A stretch of DNA of 64,000 nt from Bifidobacterium moukalabense DSM 27321 (GCF_000522505.1 NZ_AZMV01000006.1:1-64000); one strand, 5' to 3'; counted from the first letter of the stretch, positions 25,789-34,765 are shown. Notes: generated from the letters alone by a model not told the origin. Translations and numbers: made by a program.

Positions 25789-26631
25789 TCACTGCTCCGC
25801 GTCCGGATCGGCGTCGGCGTCGGCCGGCCCGAGCAGCACGCGTTCGCTCAGGTTCACCAGGCACATGAGCACGCCGGTGATCACGATGATGACCAGCGTG
25901 GCCGAGAAGATCAGCGGCGTACGGAACGAGTTGTACGCCGCCTGCAGCCAGATGCCAAGCCCCTTGCGCGCGCCCAGATATTCCGCGGTCGCGGCGGTGG
26001 CGAAGATATAGGCGGCGGAGACGCGGATGCCGCCATAGATCTGCCGTGCGGCCACGCGCAGCTTCACATGCCACAACGTCCACGCCTTCGTTGCGCCGCA
26101 GGTCAACGCGACGTCGGAATAGAATTGCGGCACCGCCTCGAGTCCGCGGATCGTCTGCACCGCGATCGGAAACAGACCGAATACGGTGACAATTACGATT
26201 TTGCCGGAGATTTCGAAACCGAACCAGATCAGGAACAGCGGGGCGATCGAGATCAACGGCATCGTCTGCGCGGCTGACAACAACGGGAACAATGCGGCAT
26301 TCGCGATGCGTGAACAGTAGAGCAGAATGCCGATCAGAATGCCGAAGGCGACGGCGAACAGGAAACCGATGGTGCCTTCCATCAGCGTGACCTGCGTCGC
26401 CGGCCACAGCGTCGGCCACGTCTCAACGGTGGCCTGCGCGATTTCACTTGGCGCGGCGATCATCGTGCTCGGCACATGGCCGATGCGTACCCACGCCTCC
26501 CAAACGGCCAACAGCACCGCCACGGCGATGATCGTCGGAATACGCCGCTTGCAGGCGGCTGCCAGTGCGATCGCCGATTTTGCCGCCGATCCGTACCGTG
26601 CCGGTCTGTGCTGAACGCGCGTTTGAGCCAT
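25789..26631 (-). CDS. ABC transporter permease, ThiX/SsuC-like
   Basis: The 280-aa membrane protein has about six hydrophobic segments. The BPD_transp_1 coupling motif lies around ALTCGATKAWTLWHVKLRVA, and the conserved PLFLIWFGFE segment of the NitT/TauT/ThiX permease class is present. It would form the channel for the substrate bound by the downstream lipoprotein. An ATPase gene would be expected in such an operon but is absent here. AAGGTGA precedes the ATG at 26631. The N-terminal 30 residues are basic and cytosolic. Confidence 0.9.
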   Translation of the reverse strand: MAQTRVQHRPARYGSAAKSAIALAAACKRRIPTIIAVAVLLAVWEAWVRIGHVPSTMIAAPSEIAQATVETWPTLWPATQVTLMEGTIGFLFAVAFGILIGILLYCSRIANAALFPLLSAAQTMPLISIAPLFLIWFGFEISGKIVIVTVFGLFPIAVQTIRGLEAVPQFYSDVALTCGATKAWTLWHVKLRVAARQIYGGIRVSAAYIFATAATAEYLGARKGLGIWLQAAYNSFRTPLIFSATLVIIVITGVLMCLVNLSERVLLGPADADADPDAEQ

Positions 26632-26800
26632 CGTTCACCTTGCTTTCTGCGCCAAAGTGGGCGCGCACATGACCGGCGGCGAGAGATCAGTAAGGTGAGG
26701 AGCCTGTTCGCCTGTCGGCCAGAAAAGTTCATTACCGGCTGACCAGTATAGGGCATGGGCCGGAGCATAGGAGCATAAGGGTACGGGGAAGCCAGACGGC

Positions 26801-28120
26801 TTACAGGTCCACCACGGAGCCGATGAACAGCGGCAGTCCGTCGGGGGAATCGAGTTCGTACAGGAATGGGTGGTCGACGTTGAAATCGATGATTTCGGTG
26901 GGCCTGCTCGCAAGCATCATGTCAAGCTGGGTAAAGGCCGCGGCCTTCACCCCCTCCTCCGACACCACGAGACGTGTGCCCTGAACAATCGATCCGATGA
27001 ACATCTGCGCATTCGACATTCCCGAGAAATCGGCCTTATCCGTGTCAAATGCGTCGGTGACGCCCATCGCCTGCATCGTCTTGGTTATCGAATCACTGTC
27101 GAAGGTGCTGTCGATGCCGAATTTCGGCAGACTCACATTGACTTCGGTGCCGCTTTGCGCGTTCGGTTCGGCGGAGAACGCCTTGCGCAGCGCGGAGGCA
27201 TTGGAGCGCAACGCCTCGAACCGCGCGTTGTCGTCCGGCAGCAGAATCTTCATGCGTCCGCCATTGTCGAACGTAAGGTCCACGCGCTGCCAGCCGTTGC
27301 CTTTCGTGTATGCGTCGGCGTCATCCGCATCCTGCACGGTGTCGAACGACTTATGCATGAAGTCAATGGTGCTCGTCGAACCTTTCAACGTATGGAAATC
27401 GGCCTTGTTGGTGGCCGACTTGGTGAACGGGTCGCTCCAACGGCCGTCGGCGTAGAGCGTATTGATGATCGACATGCCTACATTGCCGGAGGTGTCGATT
27501 TCGGGTTTCAGCATGCCACGGGTCTGATCGCTGATCCACCTGCTCATGGCCTTGTTGGTGTTGGCGTCGAACTCCTTGACGCGTTTGATCTGCGTGCCGA
27601 AGATGCGATGCACGGCATCGGCGTAGTCCTTGTTCAGCGCAAGGTCGCGTCGGGCCCATATCGAATTCGCCGCATCCAACCGCGACTTGCCGTCGCGCTT
27701 GCCGATGATCGATCGGTAGATCGACGCAAGGTCGTTGTCGGTCAGTTTCTCGCTGGCCAGCACTCGCTGCAACTGCGACAACGTATCGCCTTTCGCGCCC
27801 TGTGCGGCGACCAGCAACGCCATCTGCAGCGAAGCAGGGGAGTAGTTGGTGTTCTGTTCCTTGGAGAGGAATCTCACTGCGCTCGCATAGGCGAACGAGC
27901 GGGACGACTCCACGGCGGCATCGCTTGCCGCAACCGCCTTCGGCCTGAGCAGGTCGGCCAACGTGTAGCGCCCGCCCCAAGCGAAATACCAGAATCCTCC
28001 TGTCGCGACAATCGCGACGGCGAGTATCGCCGCGATGATCGCAATGAATCTGCGTCTGCCGGACCTCCTCCGCAATGTCGACTGCGGTGCGGCTGCGTCT
28101 CTCGGATTGATGCGTGTCAT
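26801..28120 (-). CDS. Serpin (serine protease inhibitor), membrane-anchored or secreted
   Basis: The 439-aa protein has a basic N-terminus and one hydrophobic segment (about 25-47), then a complete serpin fold. Visible hallmarks are NTNYSPASLQMALL, AANSIWA, INTLYADGRWSDPF, the hinge EEGVKAAA from 388, and the C-terminal HPFLYEL. Placing P17 at Glu388 puts the scissile bond at about Ala404-Ser405. Bifidobacterial serpins of this type are known to inhibit elastase-like host proteases. GGAAGG precedes ATG 28120. It is divergent from a NarL-type response regulator and sensor kinase, matching the serU-serRK arrangement described in B. breve. Confidence 0.95.
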   Translation of the reverse strand: MTRINPRDAAAPQSTLRRRSGRRRFIAIIAAILAVAIVATGGFWYFAWGGRYTLADLLRPKAVAASDAAVESSRSFAYASAVRFLSKEQNTNYSPASLQMALLVAAQGAKGDTLSQLQRVLASEKLTDNDLASIYRSIIGKRDGKSRLDAANSIWARRDLALNKDYADAVHRIFGTQIKRVKEFDANTNKAMSRWISDQTRGMLKPEIDTSGNVGMSIINTLYADGRWSDPFTKSATNKADFHTLKGSTSTIDFMHKSFDTVQDADDADAYTKGNGWQRVDLTFDNGGRMKILLPDDNARFEALRSNASALRKAFSAEPNAQSGTEVNVSLPKFGIDSTFDSDSITKTMQAMGVTDAFDTDKADFSGMSNAQMFIGSIVQGTRLVVSEEGVKAAAFTQLDMMLASRPTEIIDFNVDHPFLYELDSPDGLPLFIGSVVDL

Positions 28121-28248
28121 GGCATGTCCTTCCTTACCAAATGCCGGTCTGATATCCGTACCGGGTATGAGATCCGCTTGTCGCCGTTGACAGCCGGATC
28201 ATCGACTGCTGATTTCAGCATATCGAACCGTGTGCGGAAAGTCTCTCC

Positions 28249-28300
28249 TTGTCATGGTCTCAATGACAACTTGCCTGGCGCCATGCATTTCAGGTAATGA
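28249..28300 (+). promoter_or_regulatory. Candidate response-regulator operator and promoter
   Basis: TTGTCAT (28249-28255) and ATGACAA (28263-28269) form a perfect 7-bp dyad with a 7-base spacer. This is a size and form common for NarL/FixJ regulator sites. It abuts a possible promoter for the response-regulator gene: TTGCCT at 28271-28276, 18 bases, then TAATGA at 28295-28300. The site is also 130 bases upstream of the serpin start, so it could serve both divergent units. Confidence 0.45.
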
Positions 28301-28324
28301 TAGAAGCGTAGGAAAGGGCCTGCC

Positions 28325-29041
28325 ATGAGCATTCGAATCGGAATCGTAGACAATGACCCGTATGCGCTTACGGTGATGAAGACGTTGATAGAACGGCTTG
28401 ATACCGGCTTCGAGGTGATTTGGACCACCGATATAGGCGCGGTGGCGATCAGTCGTTGCGTCAACGTGGCCAAATGCCCGGATGTGCTCGTCACCGATAT
28501 GGCCATGGCAGGCGCGGACGGCCCCGAGGTCAGCCGTGCGATTCGGGCCCGTACCTCACAGGTCGGCATTGTGGGAGTCACCTCCTACACCGTGTCGAGC
28601 TTCCGTGAGGCGGCGGCTCTGAGCGGCATGCAGGCGCTGGTCGCGAAAACCGATATAGCGAATCTCAGGAACGCCATCTGCGATGCGGCGCAGGGGAGGG
28701 CGTACCAGGCGCCGATCGGCGAGGAATATGCCGCTGCCGAAAGCGATCGGATTTCCGGGGCGACGCAGACGTCCGGCGGCGAAACGGTGCGGTTCATGGA
28801 TTTGCGGGATGCCAACAACTATATAGAGGACCAGCAGTATCTCAGGCATGGCAAGCTGTCGAACAAGGAGCGGGAGACGCTGCGGCTCTATGCGGACGGA
28901 TTGAGCACCAAGGAGATTGCGGAACGCATGGGCGTGAGCGTGACGACGATCTCCACCTTCGAGCGACGGGCGACCATGAAGCTCAACGCACGCTCGAGGG
29001 CGCACGCCATCGCGATCTGCATACGGAGGCACGAATTCTGA
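28325..29041 (+). CDS. NarL/FixJ-family response regulator (SerR-like)
   Basis: The 238-aa protein has an N-terminal receiver domain with acidic pair DND at 9-11, phosphoacceptor Asp in VLVTDMAMAG and Lys in LVAKTD. A linker of about 55 residues leads to a LuxR-type HTH (LSNKERETLRLYADGLSTKE). It probably activates the divergent serpin gene, as SerR does in B. breve. AGGAAAGG precedes the ATG. Its stop overlaps the kinase ATG by one base, so the pair is translationally coupled. Confidence 0.93.
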   Translation: MSIRIGIVDNDPYALTVMKTLIERLDTGFEVIWTTDIGAVAISRCVNVAKCPDVLVTDMAMAGADGPEVSRAIRARTSQVGIVGVTSYTVSSFREAAALSGMQALVAKTDIANLRNAICDAAQGRAYQAPIGEEYAAAESDRISGATQTSGGETVRFMDLRDANNYIEDQQYLRHGKLSNKERETLRLYADGLSTKEIAERMGVSVTTISTFERRATMKLNARSRAHAIAICIRRHEF

Positions 29042-30291
29042 TGAAGTGGAAGACGGTCGCTCTGGTAGCGCTTGGCGTGGGTTCGGGCGCTGAGGCCATC
29101 TGGCGTATGCTGATCGGGGAGATCGGGATTCCGCTCGGCTGCTATGTGCTTCTTGCCACATGTGTGGCGATGCTGATGCTTCGCTTTCCGCTTCGGGCCG
29201 CGATGGCGACTGCCACCATGTGGATCGCCCTGTGTTTGGTGACCGGTGTGGTGCCGGTCGGCCTGACCGCGTTGATGTTGGTCTCTTTGACGGTGATCGC
29301 GTTCCGGCGTGCGGTCGTCGCCGGCGTATGCGCAATGCTTGCGATGATTGCCTGGCTGATGATGTGCGAAGGCATTGGTTTTCCGCTGATACGGGATGCG
29401 GATATGCCGTTCACGGCAACGTCGTTGTCGTCGCCGGAGCGGTCCGCTGCAAAGGGTTCCGGCGAAACGGATGATATCTACGGCGACACCATGGATATTG
29501 GCGATGCGGATGTCGAAACCGTGACGCCATCCGGTTTCCCATGGCAGGTGATGATCATGGTGTGCGTGCTGCCGCTCGGATTCGTGATTGGCGGATACCG
29601 CATGCGCAGACGGTATGACGAGCAGTTGGAGCGGATCCGTGCGGAGCAACGGAAACGGCATGTCCGTGCCGCGAGAAGCATCCACGATCATGTGTCCAAT
29701 GATCTGGCCTATCTGGTGCTGCGCATCGACGGCGATATCGCCGAAGGGCATGTTCCCGACGATGCCGAGCTGCGCGAGCTGCGGTCCGTTGCGGCGAATG
29801 CGCTGACCCATACGCATCAGGTCATTGATCTGATCGAGCGTGGCGAAGTGTCGAACGACTCCGGCGATACGCAATCCCATGGCCTGAAGAGAGCGAGATC
29901 GGCACGGGGCGGGACGACGTTGCGGTCGAAACTGCGGAGCGTCTGCGAACGTATGGAACGCAGGCTCGTCAGACTGGGGTGCTCCGGAAGGACGATCGTC
30001 TCCGGCGAGGGCGAGGCCTCCTCCGATGATCTGATCACCGGATTCGTGGAGGAACTGTATGGCAATATCATCAAGCACGCCGAACTGGCGCAAGGGTATG
30101 TGCTGACCATCGGCATCGAAGATGACGCCGTGCACATCGCACTCATCGACACCCCGGCCGAGCGCGATGCCGGTCTGGCCCATGGTAGCGGCCTGGCGCG
30201 CTACAGGCGCCTGATCGAGGACCGCGGAGGAAGCATGGCGATTGCGGAATCGCCGGAGGAGTGGGCGCTTTCCGCCGACATTCCGGTGTAG
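29041..30291 (+). CDS. Sensor histidine kinase, HisKA_3 type (SerK-like)
   Basis: The 416-aa protein has five or so membrane segments up to about residue 120, an acidic external loop (128-155) and a further membrane segment near 165-185. The cytoplasmic kinase follows. The HisKA_3 phosphoacceptor His lies in ARSIHDHVSND. The ATP-binding N-box is EELYGNIIKHA and a G-box-like GSGLARYRRLI follows. It pairs with the overlapping response regulator. The acidic loop is a candidate sensing region; the signal is unknown, though host proteases are suspected for SerK. Confidence 0.92.
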   Translation: MKWKTVALVALGVGSGAEAIWRMLIGEIGIPLGCYVLLATCVAMLMLRFPLRAAMATATMWIALCLVTGVVPVGLTALMLVSLTVIAFRRAVVAGVCAMLAMIAWLMMCEGIGFPLIRDADMPFTATSLSSPERSAAKGSGETDDIYGDTMDIGDADVETVTPSGFPWQVMIMVCVLPLGFVIGGYRMRRRYDEQLERIRAEQRKRHVRAARSIHDHVSNDLAYLVLRIDGDIAEGHVPDDAELRELRSVAANALTHTHQVIDLIERGEVSNDSGDTQSHGLKRARSARGGTTLRSKLRSVCERMERRLVRLGCSGRTIVSGEGEASSDDLITGFVEELYGNIIKHAELAQGYVLTIGIEDDAVHIALIDTPAERDAGLAHGSGLARYRRLIEDRGGSMAIAESPEEWALSADIPV

Positions 30292-30318
30292 GTTCCGTTG
30301 GAATGTCGGCGAAAAAGC

Positions 30319-30394
30319 AAACCACCCTCAGTCGGCTTGCGGCTGCCTGCGCCCGTTGGCGGGAGACGGCAAGGCGATGCTGACTGAGGGTGGT
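30319..30394 (-). terminator. 14-bp stem terminator of cscA
   Basis: AACCACCCTCAGTC (30319-30332) pairs perfectly with 30381-30394. The loop is long (48 bases) and contains further pairing. On the minus strand the stem is followed by TGCTTTTTCG, giving an intrinsic terminator after the cscA stop at 30424. It also separates the convergent kinase gene. Confidence 0.7.
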
Positions 30395-30423
30395 TCAGGC
30401 GGGTCGATCCGCTCCGGATCGGC

Positions 30424-31980
30424 TTACTCCAAACCGATGGACTTCATGTGGTGGAGCGTAAGCGACTTGACTTCAAGCGTGCCGGACTCGGCGACAAGCT
30501 TGATGGCGCGCGGACCCTCGGAAGCGTAGCTGAAGGAGCTCATGACCTGACGGCCGTCGTTCACATACACCTCGACGCAGCCGCGATCCACGTATACGCG
30601 CAGTTTGAGCTCGCCGGAGGCCAGCTCTTCGGCGGAAAGCGGGGCGGCACGGTAGCCGCGGTCACCCTGTGCGGCGGCCTGGCGGTCAACCACCACACGT
30701 CCGATCTGGGCATCGAACGCCACATACGTGTAAGCGCCATCATCGGTGGCATGGATCTTCAGACCGGCACGCTCAGCGGTGGAGGATTCAAGATCGATGG
30801 TCAATTCGATCTCAACGGCTTCGGCGTCGTCGGAGATGATTTTCTCACCATTGACACCCAGCGAGATCGCGCCATGATCGAACGTATCCTCGCGCAGACC
30901 TTCCATTTCGGCGACCGGGGCGGTGTGCAGGTCGCCGTCGGCTCCCAGCGTGATCTCGCGGGGCAGGGTCAGATTGCCGCACCAGCCGTCATCCTGCATT
31001 GGAATCGGTTCGACGAACGGGCTCATCCAGCCGTACACGATCTGCCGCTTGCCATCGTTGAACGATTGCGGGGCATAGTAGTTGTGGCCCCAGTCCCACA
31101 GGCGGAACTCGGTCTCCGGCTGGAAGGCCTCGCCCGGGGTCCAGGTGCCGATCATGTAGCCGGCGTTGTTCACGTTCCGGTTCATGAAACCGCTCGGCTT
31201 CGCACCCATGGCGGAGAAGCCGATGACCCACTTCTCGTTGCCTGCGGCATCGCGAATCGGGAAGAAGTCCGGGCATTCGAGCATGAACACGTTCGGATCC
31301 GGGTGTTCGAACAGCACGCGCTCGTAGGTCCAGCGCACCATGTCGTCGGAGGAGAACAGCCACATCTGGCCACGCTTTTCGGCGGAGGAGACGCCGAAGG
31401 TCATATACCACTTGTCGCTGGTCTTCCACACCTTCGGATCGCGATAGTGGTGGTCCACCTGATCGGTCGGGCAATCGATGATCATGCCGCGCTTGGTGGC
31501 GCTGGTCAGCTCGTCGTCATCGGGTTCGGCGAGCATCTGCACCTGCCAGTCGCCGCCGGTGTTGTCCACGCCGTTGGCCCAACGATGGCCGGTGTAATAG
31601 AACTTGAGTTCGCCGTCGTCGCCGATTACCGCGGAACCGGAGAAGACGCCGTTCTCTTCCTGCTCGAGCGACGGGGCGAACATGACCGGTTCGCGCTTCC
31701 AGTCGAGCATGTCGGCGGAGGAGACGTGACCCCAATGCATGGGTCCCCACTGGGTGCCATACGGGTGCAGCTGGTAGAACACATGCCAGCGGCCCTTGTA
31801 GCGGCACAGGCCGTTCGGGTCGTTGATCCAGCCGCCGTTGGAGGCGATGTGGAACTTCGGGTACCAGCGATCGTTGCGCTTGGCGGACATTGCGGCCACG
31901 CCCGCTTCGGCTTTGGCCAGCTCTTCGCCATGGTTCTTGATTTCGTTGAGCACCGGTGCGTCCGGTGTGAAGCCAGTCAT
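30424..31980 (-). CDS. cscA: GH32 beta-fructofuranosidase (sucrose/inulin-type fructan hydrolase)
   Basis: The enzyme splits terminal fructose from sucrose and short fructans. The 518-aa protein shows the GH32 nucleophile in WINDPNG (Asp54), FSGS, the stabiliser YRDPKV and the acid/base Glu in ECPD. A C-terminal beta-sandwich domain with VDRGCVEVYVNDG follows. There is no signal peptide, so hydrolysis is cytosolic, consistent with the permease gene just upstream. AAAGG nine bases before ATG 31980 sets the start. A TATACT box at 32023-32028 suggests an additional promoter of its own. Confidence 0.96.
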   Translation of the reverse strand: MTGFTPDAPVLNEIKNHGEELAKAEAGVAAMSAKRNDRWYPKFHIASNGGWINDPNGLCRYKGRWHVFYQLHPYGTQWGPMHWGHVSSADMLDWKREPVMFAPSLEQEENGVFSGSAVIGDDGELKFYYTGHRWANGVDNTGGDWQVQMLAEPDDDELTSATKRGMIIDCPTDQVDHHYRDPKVWKTSDKWYMTFGVSSAEKRGQMWLFSSDDMVRWTYERVLFEHPDPNVFMLECPDFFPIRDAAGNEKWVIGFSAMGAKPSGFMNRNVNNAGYMIGTWTPGEAFQPETEFRLWDWGHNYYAPQSFNDGKRQIVYGWMSPFVEPIPMQDDGWCGNLTLPREITLGADGDLHTAPVAEMEGLREDTFDHGAISLGVNGEKIISDDAEAVEIELTIDLESSTAERAGLKIHATDDGAYTYVAFDAQIGRVVVDRQAAAQGDRGYRAAPLSAEELASGELKLRVYVDRGCVEVYVNDGRQVMSSFSYASEGPRAIKLVAESGTLEVKSLTLHHMKSIGLE

Positions 31981-32022
31981 CGTTGATTGCCTTTCATGAG
32001 AGGGGTGTGATGATGTGTTCGG

Positions 32023-32071
32023 AGTATAGGGTGATGGTGCCCGAAGCGGTAAAAAGGGGAAAACCGCTTCG
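32023..32071 (-). promoter_or_regulatory. cscB-cscA intercistronic dyad and possible promoter
   Basis: CGAAGCGGT (32042-32050) and ACCGCTTCG (32063-32071) form a perfect 9-bp dyad. On the minus strand its loop ends in TTTTT and a TATACT box (complement of 32023-32028) follows. It may act as an attenuating hairpin between cscB and cscA, or as an operator over a cscA promoter. Confidence 0.4.
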
Positions 32072-32113
32072 AACACCACGTTTCAGGTCGTTCTACGATT
32101 CGTGATTCGCGGC

Positions 32114-33439
32114 TCAGGCCGTGACCTTGGAGGCTTCCATGGCCTTGAGCTGCCTGTCGGTGTAGAACGGGTCGCCGCCGACCTCCTGGTCGTCCCTCTT
32201 GATCACGAAGGTGCCATAGACCAGTGCGGCGAGCACGATGGCGGAGATGGTGAAGAAGGTCGCACGGTCGCCCATGGCGTCATGCAGTGCGCCCAGCGGG
32301 GTGGAGAAGATCACCTGACCGACCTGGGAGGCGATCTGGAAGCCCACCATGTACAGGGTGGCCGACAGCTTGGTATCGAAGTGCAGGGTGAAGTAGCGGA
32401 ACGCCGGCAGGCAGAACAGCGGGACCTCGATGGAGTGGAACAGCTTGACGATGGACACGGAGACCGGGTCGTGGAACACGCCGCACAGGCCGATGCGCAG
32501 GAACATCACGGTGGCGCCGAGCAGCAGGGAGTTGCGCACGCCGATCTTCTTCATGATGATCGGGACCACGCCCATCATGGCGGACTCGAGGAACACCTGG
32601 AAGGAGTTCAGGGTGCCGTAGGTGGCGTTGCCGATTTCAGTGGTGGTGAAGAGGGAGGCGTAGTAGTTCGGGAACATCTGCTGATCGAACACGGTGTAGA
32701 AGGTGTTGGTCAGCAGCATGAAGACGATGAGCACCCACAGGGTCGGCATCTTCAGAACGGAGACCATTTCCTTGAAGGACGGGTTGGTCGGCGCGGCGTT
32801 CGGATCGGCTTCCTTCCTGAGCTCATCCTTCTGTTCGGCGGGAACCCAGAAGGCGTACACGCACAGCATGCCGAGACCGCAGATGGAGCCGACCCAGAAG
32901 TTGAGCAGCGGGTTGATGTTGAACAGGAAGCCTGCGCACAACGCCACGATCGCGTAGCCGAAGGAGCCCCAGGCGCGGGACTGGCCGTATTCGAAGCCGA
33001 ACTTGCGGGAATAGCGTTCGGTAATCGCTTCGAACAGGGAGCAGCCGGCCATGAAGCCTGCGGACAGTACGATGGAGCCGATGAGCACGCCCGCATATCG
33101 GGTTGCGCCGCCGGCGGTCAGCATTGGGGCGTACACGAACTGCACGAACGGTCCCACCAGCGCAGCCATGGCGGAGATGAAGATGACGAGCTTGCGCTTG
33201 ATGCCGAGCTGATCCTGGATGGTGCCATAGGCGAACATGATGACCAGGGTGGCCAGCGAGTTGATGGAGTAGATCTGGCCCTGTTCGGCGGAGGTCATGC
33301 CCAGTCCGTGGGTCGGGTCGGTGAGCCACCTGGAGAAGAAGGACCACCAGATGCCCCATGAGCAGAAGAACATGAAGATGCCAAAGGAGCTCTGCAGGTA
33401 GGAAGGGTTCTTCCATGCAGATCGAGTTGAGCTTGCCAT
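32114..33439 (-). CDS. cscB: Sucrose/oligosaccharide:H+ symporter, LacY/CscB family MFS
   Basis: The 441-aa protein has twelve membrane segments and the oligosaccharide:H+ symporter pattern. It opens NPSYLQSSFGIFMFFCSWG, with GMTSAEQGQIYSINS, a cytoplasmic loop DQLGIKRKL and a C-terminal IASQVGQVIFSTPLG. It would import sucrose or short fructans for the cytosolic GH32 enzyme encoded next. ATG 33439 is preferred; the longer frame reading from 33607 would cross the operator and promoter. It is preceded by a weak AAGAGA site. Confidence 0.93.
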   Translation of the reverse strand: MASSTRSAWKNPSYLQSSFGIFMFFCSWGIWWSFFSRWLTDPTHGLGMTSAEQGQIYSINSLATLVIMFAYGTIQDQLGIKRKLVIFISAMAALVGPFVQFVYAPMLTAGGATRYAGVLIGSIVLSAGFMAGCSLFEAITERYSRKFGFEYGQSRAWGSFGYAIVALCAGFLFNINPLLNFWVGSICGLGMLCVYAFWVPAEQKDELRKEADPNAAPTNPSFKEMVSVLKMPTLWVLIVFMLLTNTFYTVFDQQMFPNYYASLFTTTEIGNATYGTLNSFQVFLESAMMGVVPIIMKKIGVRNSLLLGATVMFLRIGLCGVFHDPVSVSIVKLFHSIEVPLFCLPAFRYFTLHFDTKLSATLYMVGFQIASQVGQVIFSTPLGALHDAMGDRATFFTISAIVLAALVYGTFVIKRDDQEVGGDPFYTDRQLKAMEASKVTA

Positions 33440-33555
33440 TGATTCTCTTTTTCTCTTCTTGGTGCCGCTGCCGTGCGACGCCGCTGTTGTTTGCTGATGT
33501 TGTGTTGTTTCCGTCCGTCTTCCCAGCTGCCGTGTCGGGTGGCGAACTTGATAAA

Positions 33556-33595
33556 AGTGTAACACGTCAATCGATTTACGTAAATCGATTGACGT
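33556..33595 (-). promoter_or_regulatory. 32-bp perfect palindromic operator over csc promoter
   Basis: Bases 33564-33595 are a perfect palindrome centred on TTTACGTAAA with outer ACGTCAATCG arms. It contains three CG-centred half-site pairs typical of LacI-family operators. On the minus strand TTTACG (complement of 33579-33584), 17 bases, then TACACT (complement of 33556-33561) form a promoter inside it. This lies 117 bases before the cscB start. Binding of the neighbouring LacI-family protein would block transcription. Confidence 0.75.
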
Positions 33596-33721
33596 CAATG
33601 GTTGCAAGAAAATTGCATAACTGCCGGAATGAAGCCGAAAGAGGGTATGGAAACGTCACCCCTTTCCGGCGTGTCGTGAGTGTCGGCGGCGGGCTTGCGG
33701 CGGACCTGCGTCGGAGGCGCG

Positions 33722-34765
33722 TCAGCGGGCGACGGAGCCCTTCTCGATCAGGGCGCAATGGATCTTTGCGGGAATGGGCGCATCAAGCGGGGGCATGGGA
33801 GATGTGGTCCGCGGCCATTTGGCGGTGTCGACCGGCTTGTCTTCGATCATGGAGATCAGTTTGCAGGCGGCCCAGTACCCCATTTCGTAATGGGGCAGTT
33901 CCACGGTGGTCAGTTGCGGTTCCAGGGTTTCGGCGAACACGCGGTGGTTGTCCACGCCTACGACCGAGATATCCCTGCCCACCGTCAGGCCACGGCGTGC
34001 GGCACATTCGTACACATACCAGGCGCGTGCATCGTTGAAGCAGAAGAACCCATCGGGATTGCGCGTGTCGAACAATGCGTTCACGGCGCGTAGGGCCGGA
34101 CCGTTGTTCAGCACATTGCACACCAACGATTCGTCGAACCCCTGGTCGGTGCCTTCCAGGGCGGCGCGATAGCCGGCGAGACGGCCATCCTGGGCGATCA
34201 TGTTTTCGGAACAGCCGATATAGGCGATGCGTTCGCAGCCGGCTTCGATCAGGCGACTGGTGGCGTCAAAGGCGATCCGGAATTCATCCGGTTCGACGCT
34301 GGGGAGTGCGTTGTTCGCATCGGTGGCATCCACCAGCACCACCGGGTAATCGGATAGGCTCTTCGGCACGGTGGCGATGCGGTTCGACATCTTCGAATAG
34401 AAGAACCCGTCCACGCCATACCGTTTCAGGGCGGCGATCTCGCTTTCCTCGCTGGCCCGCCCGTCGGTGCTGACGGTGATCAGCATATAGCCGTAGGTGC
34501 TGGCCGCATCCTGCGCGCCCAGAATGATGCCGCCGGCGTACGGAGTGGTCGCGACCTCTTCGCTGATGAACCCGAGGATACGGGTCTTGCTGGTGCGCAG
34601 GCTTCGTGCCAGGGGATTGGGCTTATACCCCAGATCGGTGGCGGTTTGGCGGACGCGCCGTGCGATGTCGGGCTTGACGCGTCCGGCATCGCGCTTATTG
34701 AGCACCAGGGAAACGGTGGATACGGACACGCCGGTCTTTTCGGCAATTTCCTTCATCGTCGTCAT
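33722..34765 (-). CDS. LacI-family transcriptional regulator, probable csc repressor
   Basis: The 347-aa protein starts with a LacI HTH (MKEIAEKTGVSVSTVSLVLN) and hinge (NPLARSLRTSKT). A periplasmic-binding-protein-like sensor domain follows (GFISEEVATTPYAGGIILGA). It lies directly upstream of the csc palindrome and transporter, so it probably represses them until sucrose or a derived sugar is present. No ribosome binding site precedes ATG 34765. A TATAGT box (complement of 34775-34780) is nine bases upstream, so the mRNA may be leaderless; ATG 34756 is an alternative. Confidence 0.93.
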   Translation of the reverse strand: MTTMKEIAEKTGVSVSTVSLVLNKRDAGRVKPDIARRVRQTATDLGYKPNPLARSLRTSKTRILGFISEEVATTPYAGGIILGAQDAASTYGYMLITVSTDGRASEESEIAALKRYGVDGFFYSKMSNRIATVPKSLSDYPVVLVDATDANNALPSVEPDEFRIAFDATSRLIEAGCERIAYIGCSENMIAQDGRLAGYRAALEGTDQGFDESLVCNVLNNGPALRAVNALFDTRNPDGFFCFNDARAWYVYECAARRGLTVGRDISVVGVDNHRVFAETLEPQLTTVELPHYEMGYWAACKLISMIEDKPVDTAKWPRTTSPMPPLDAPIPAKIHCALIEKGSVAR

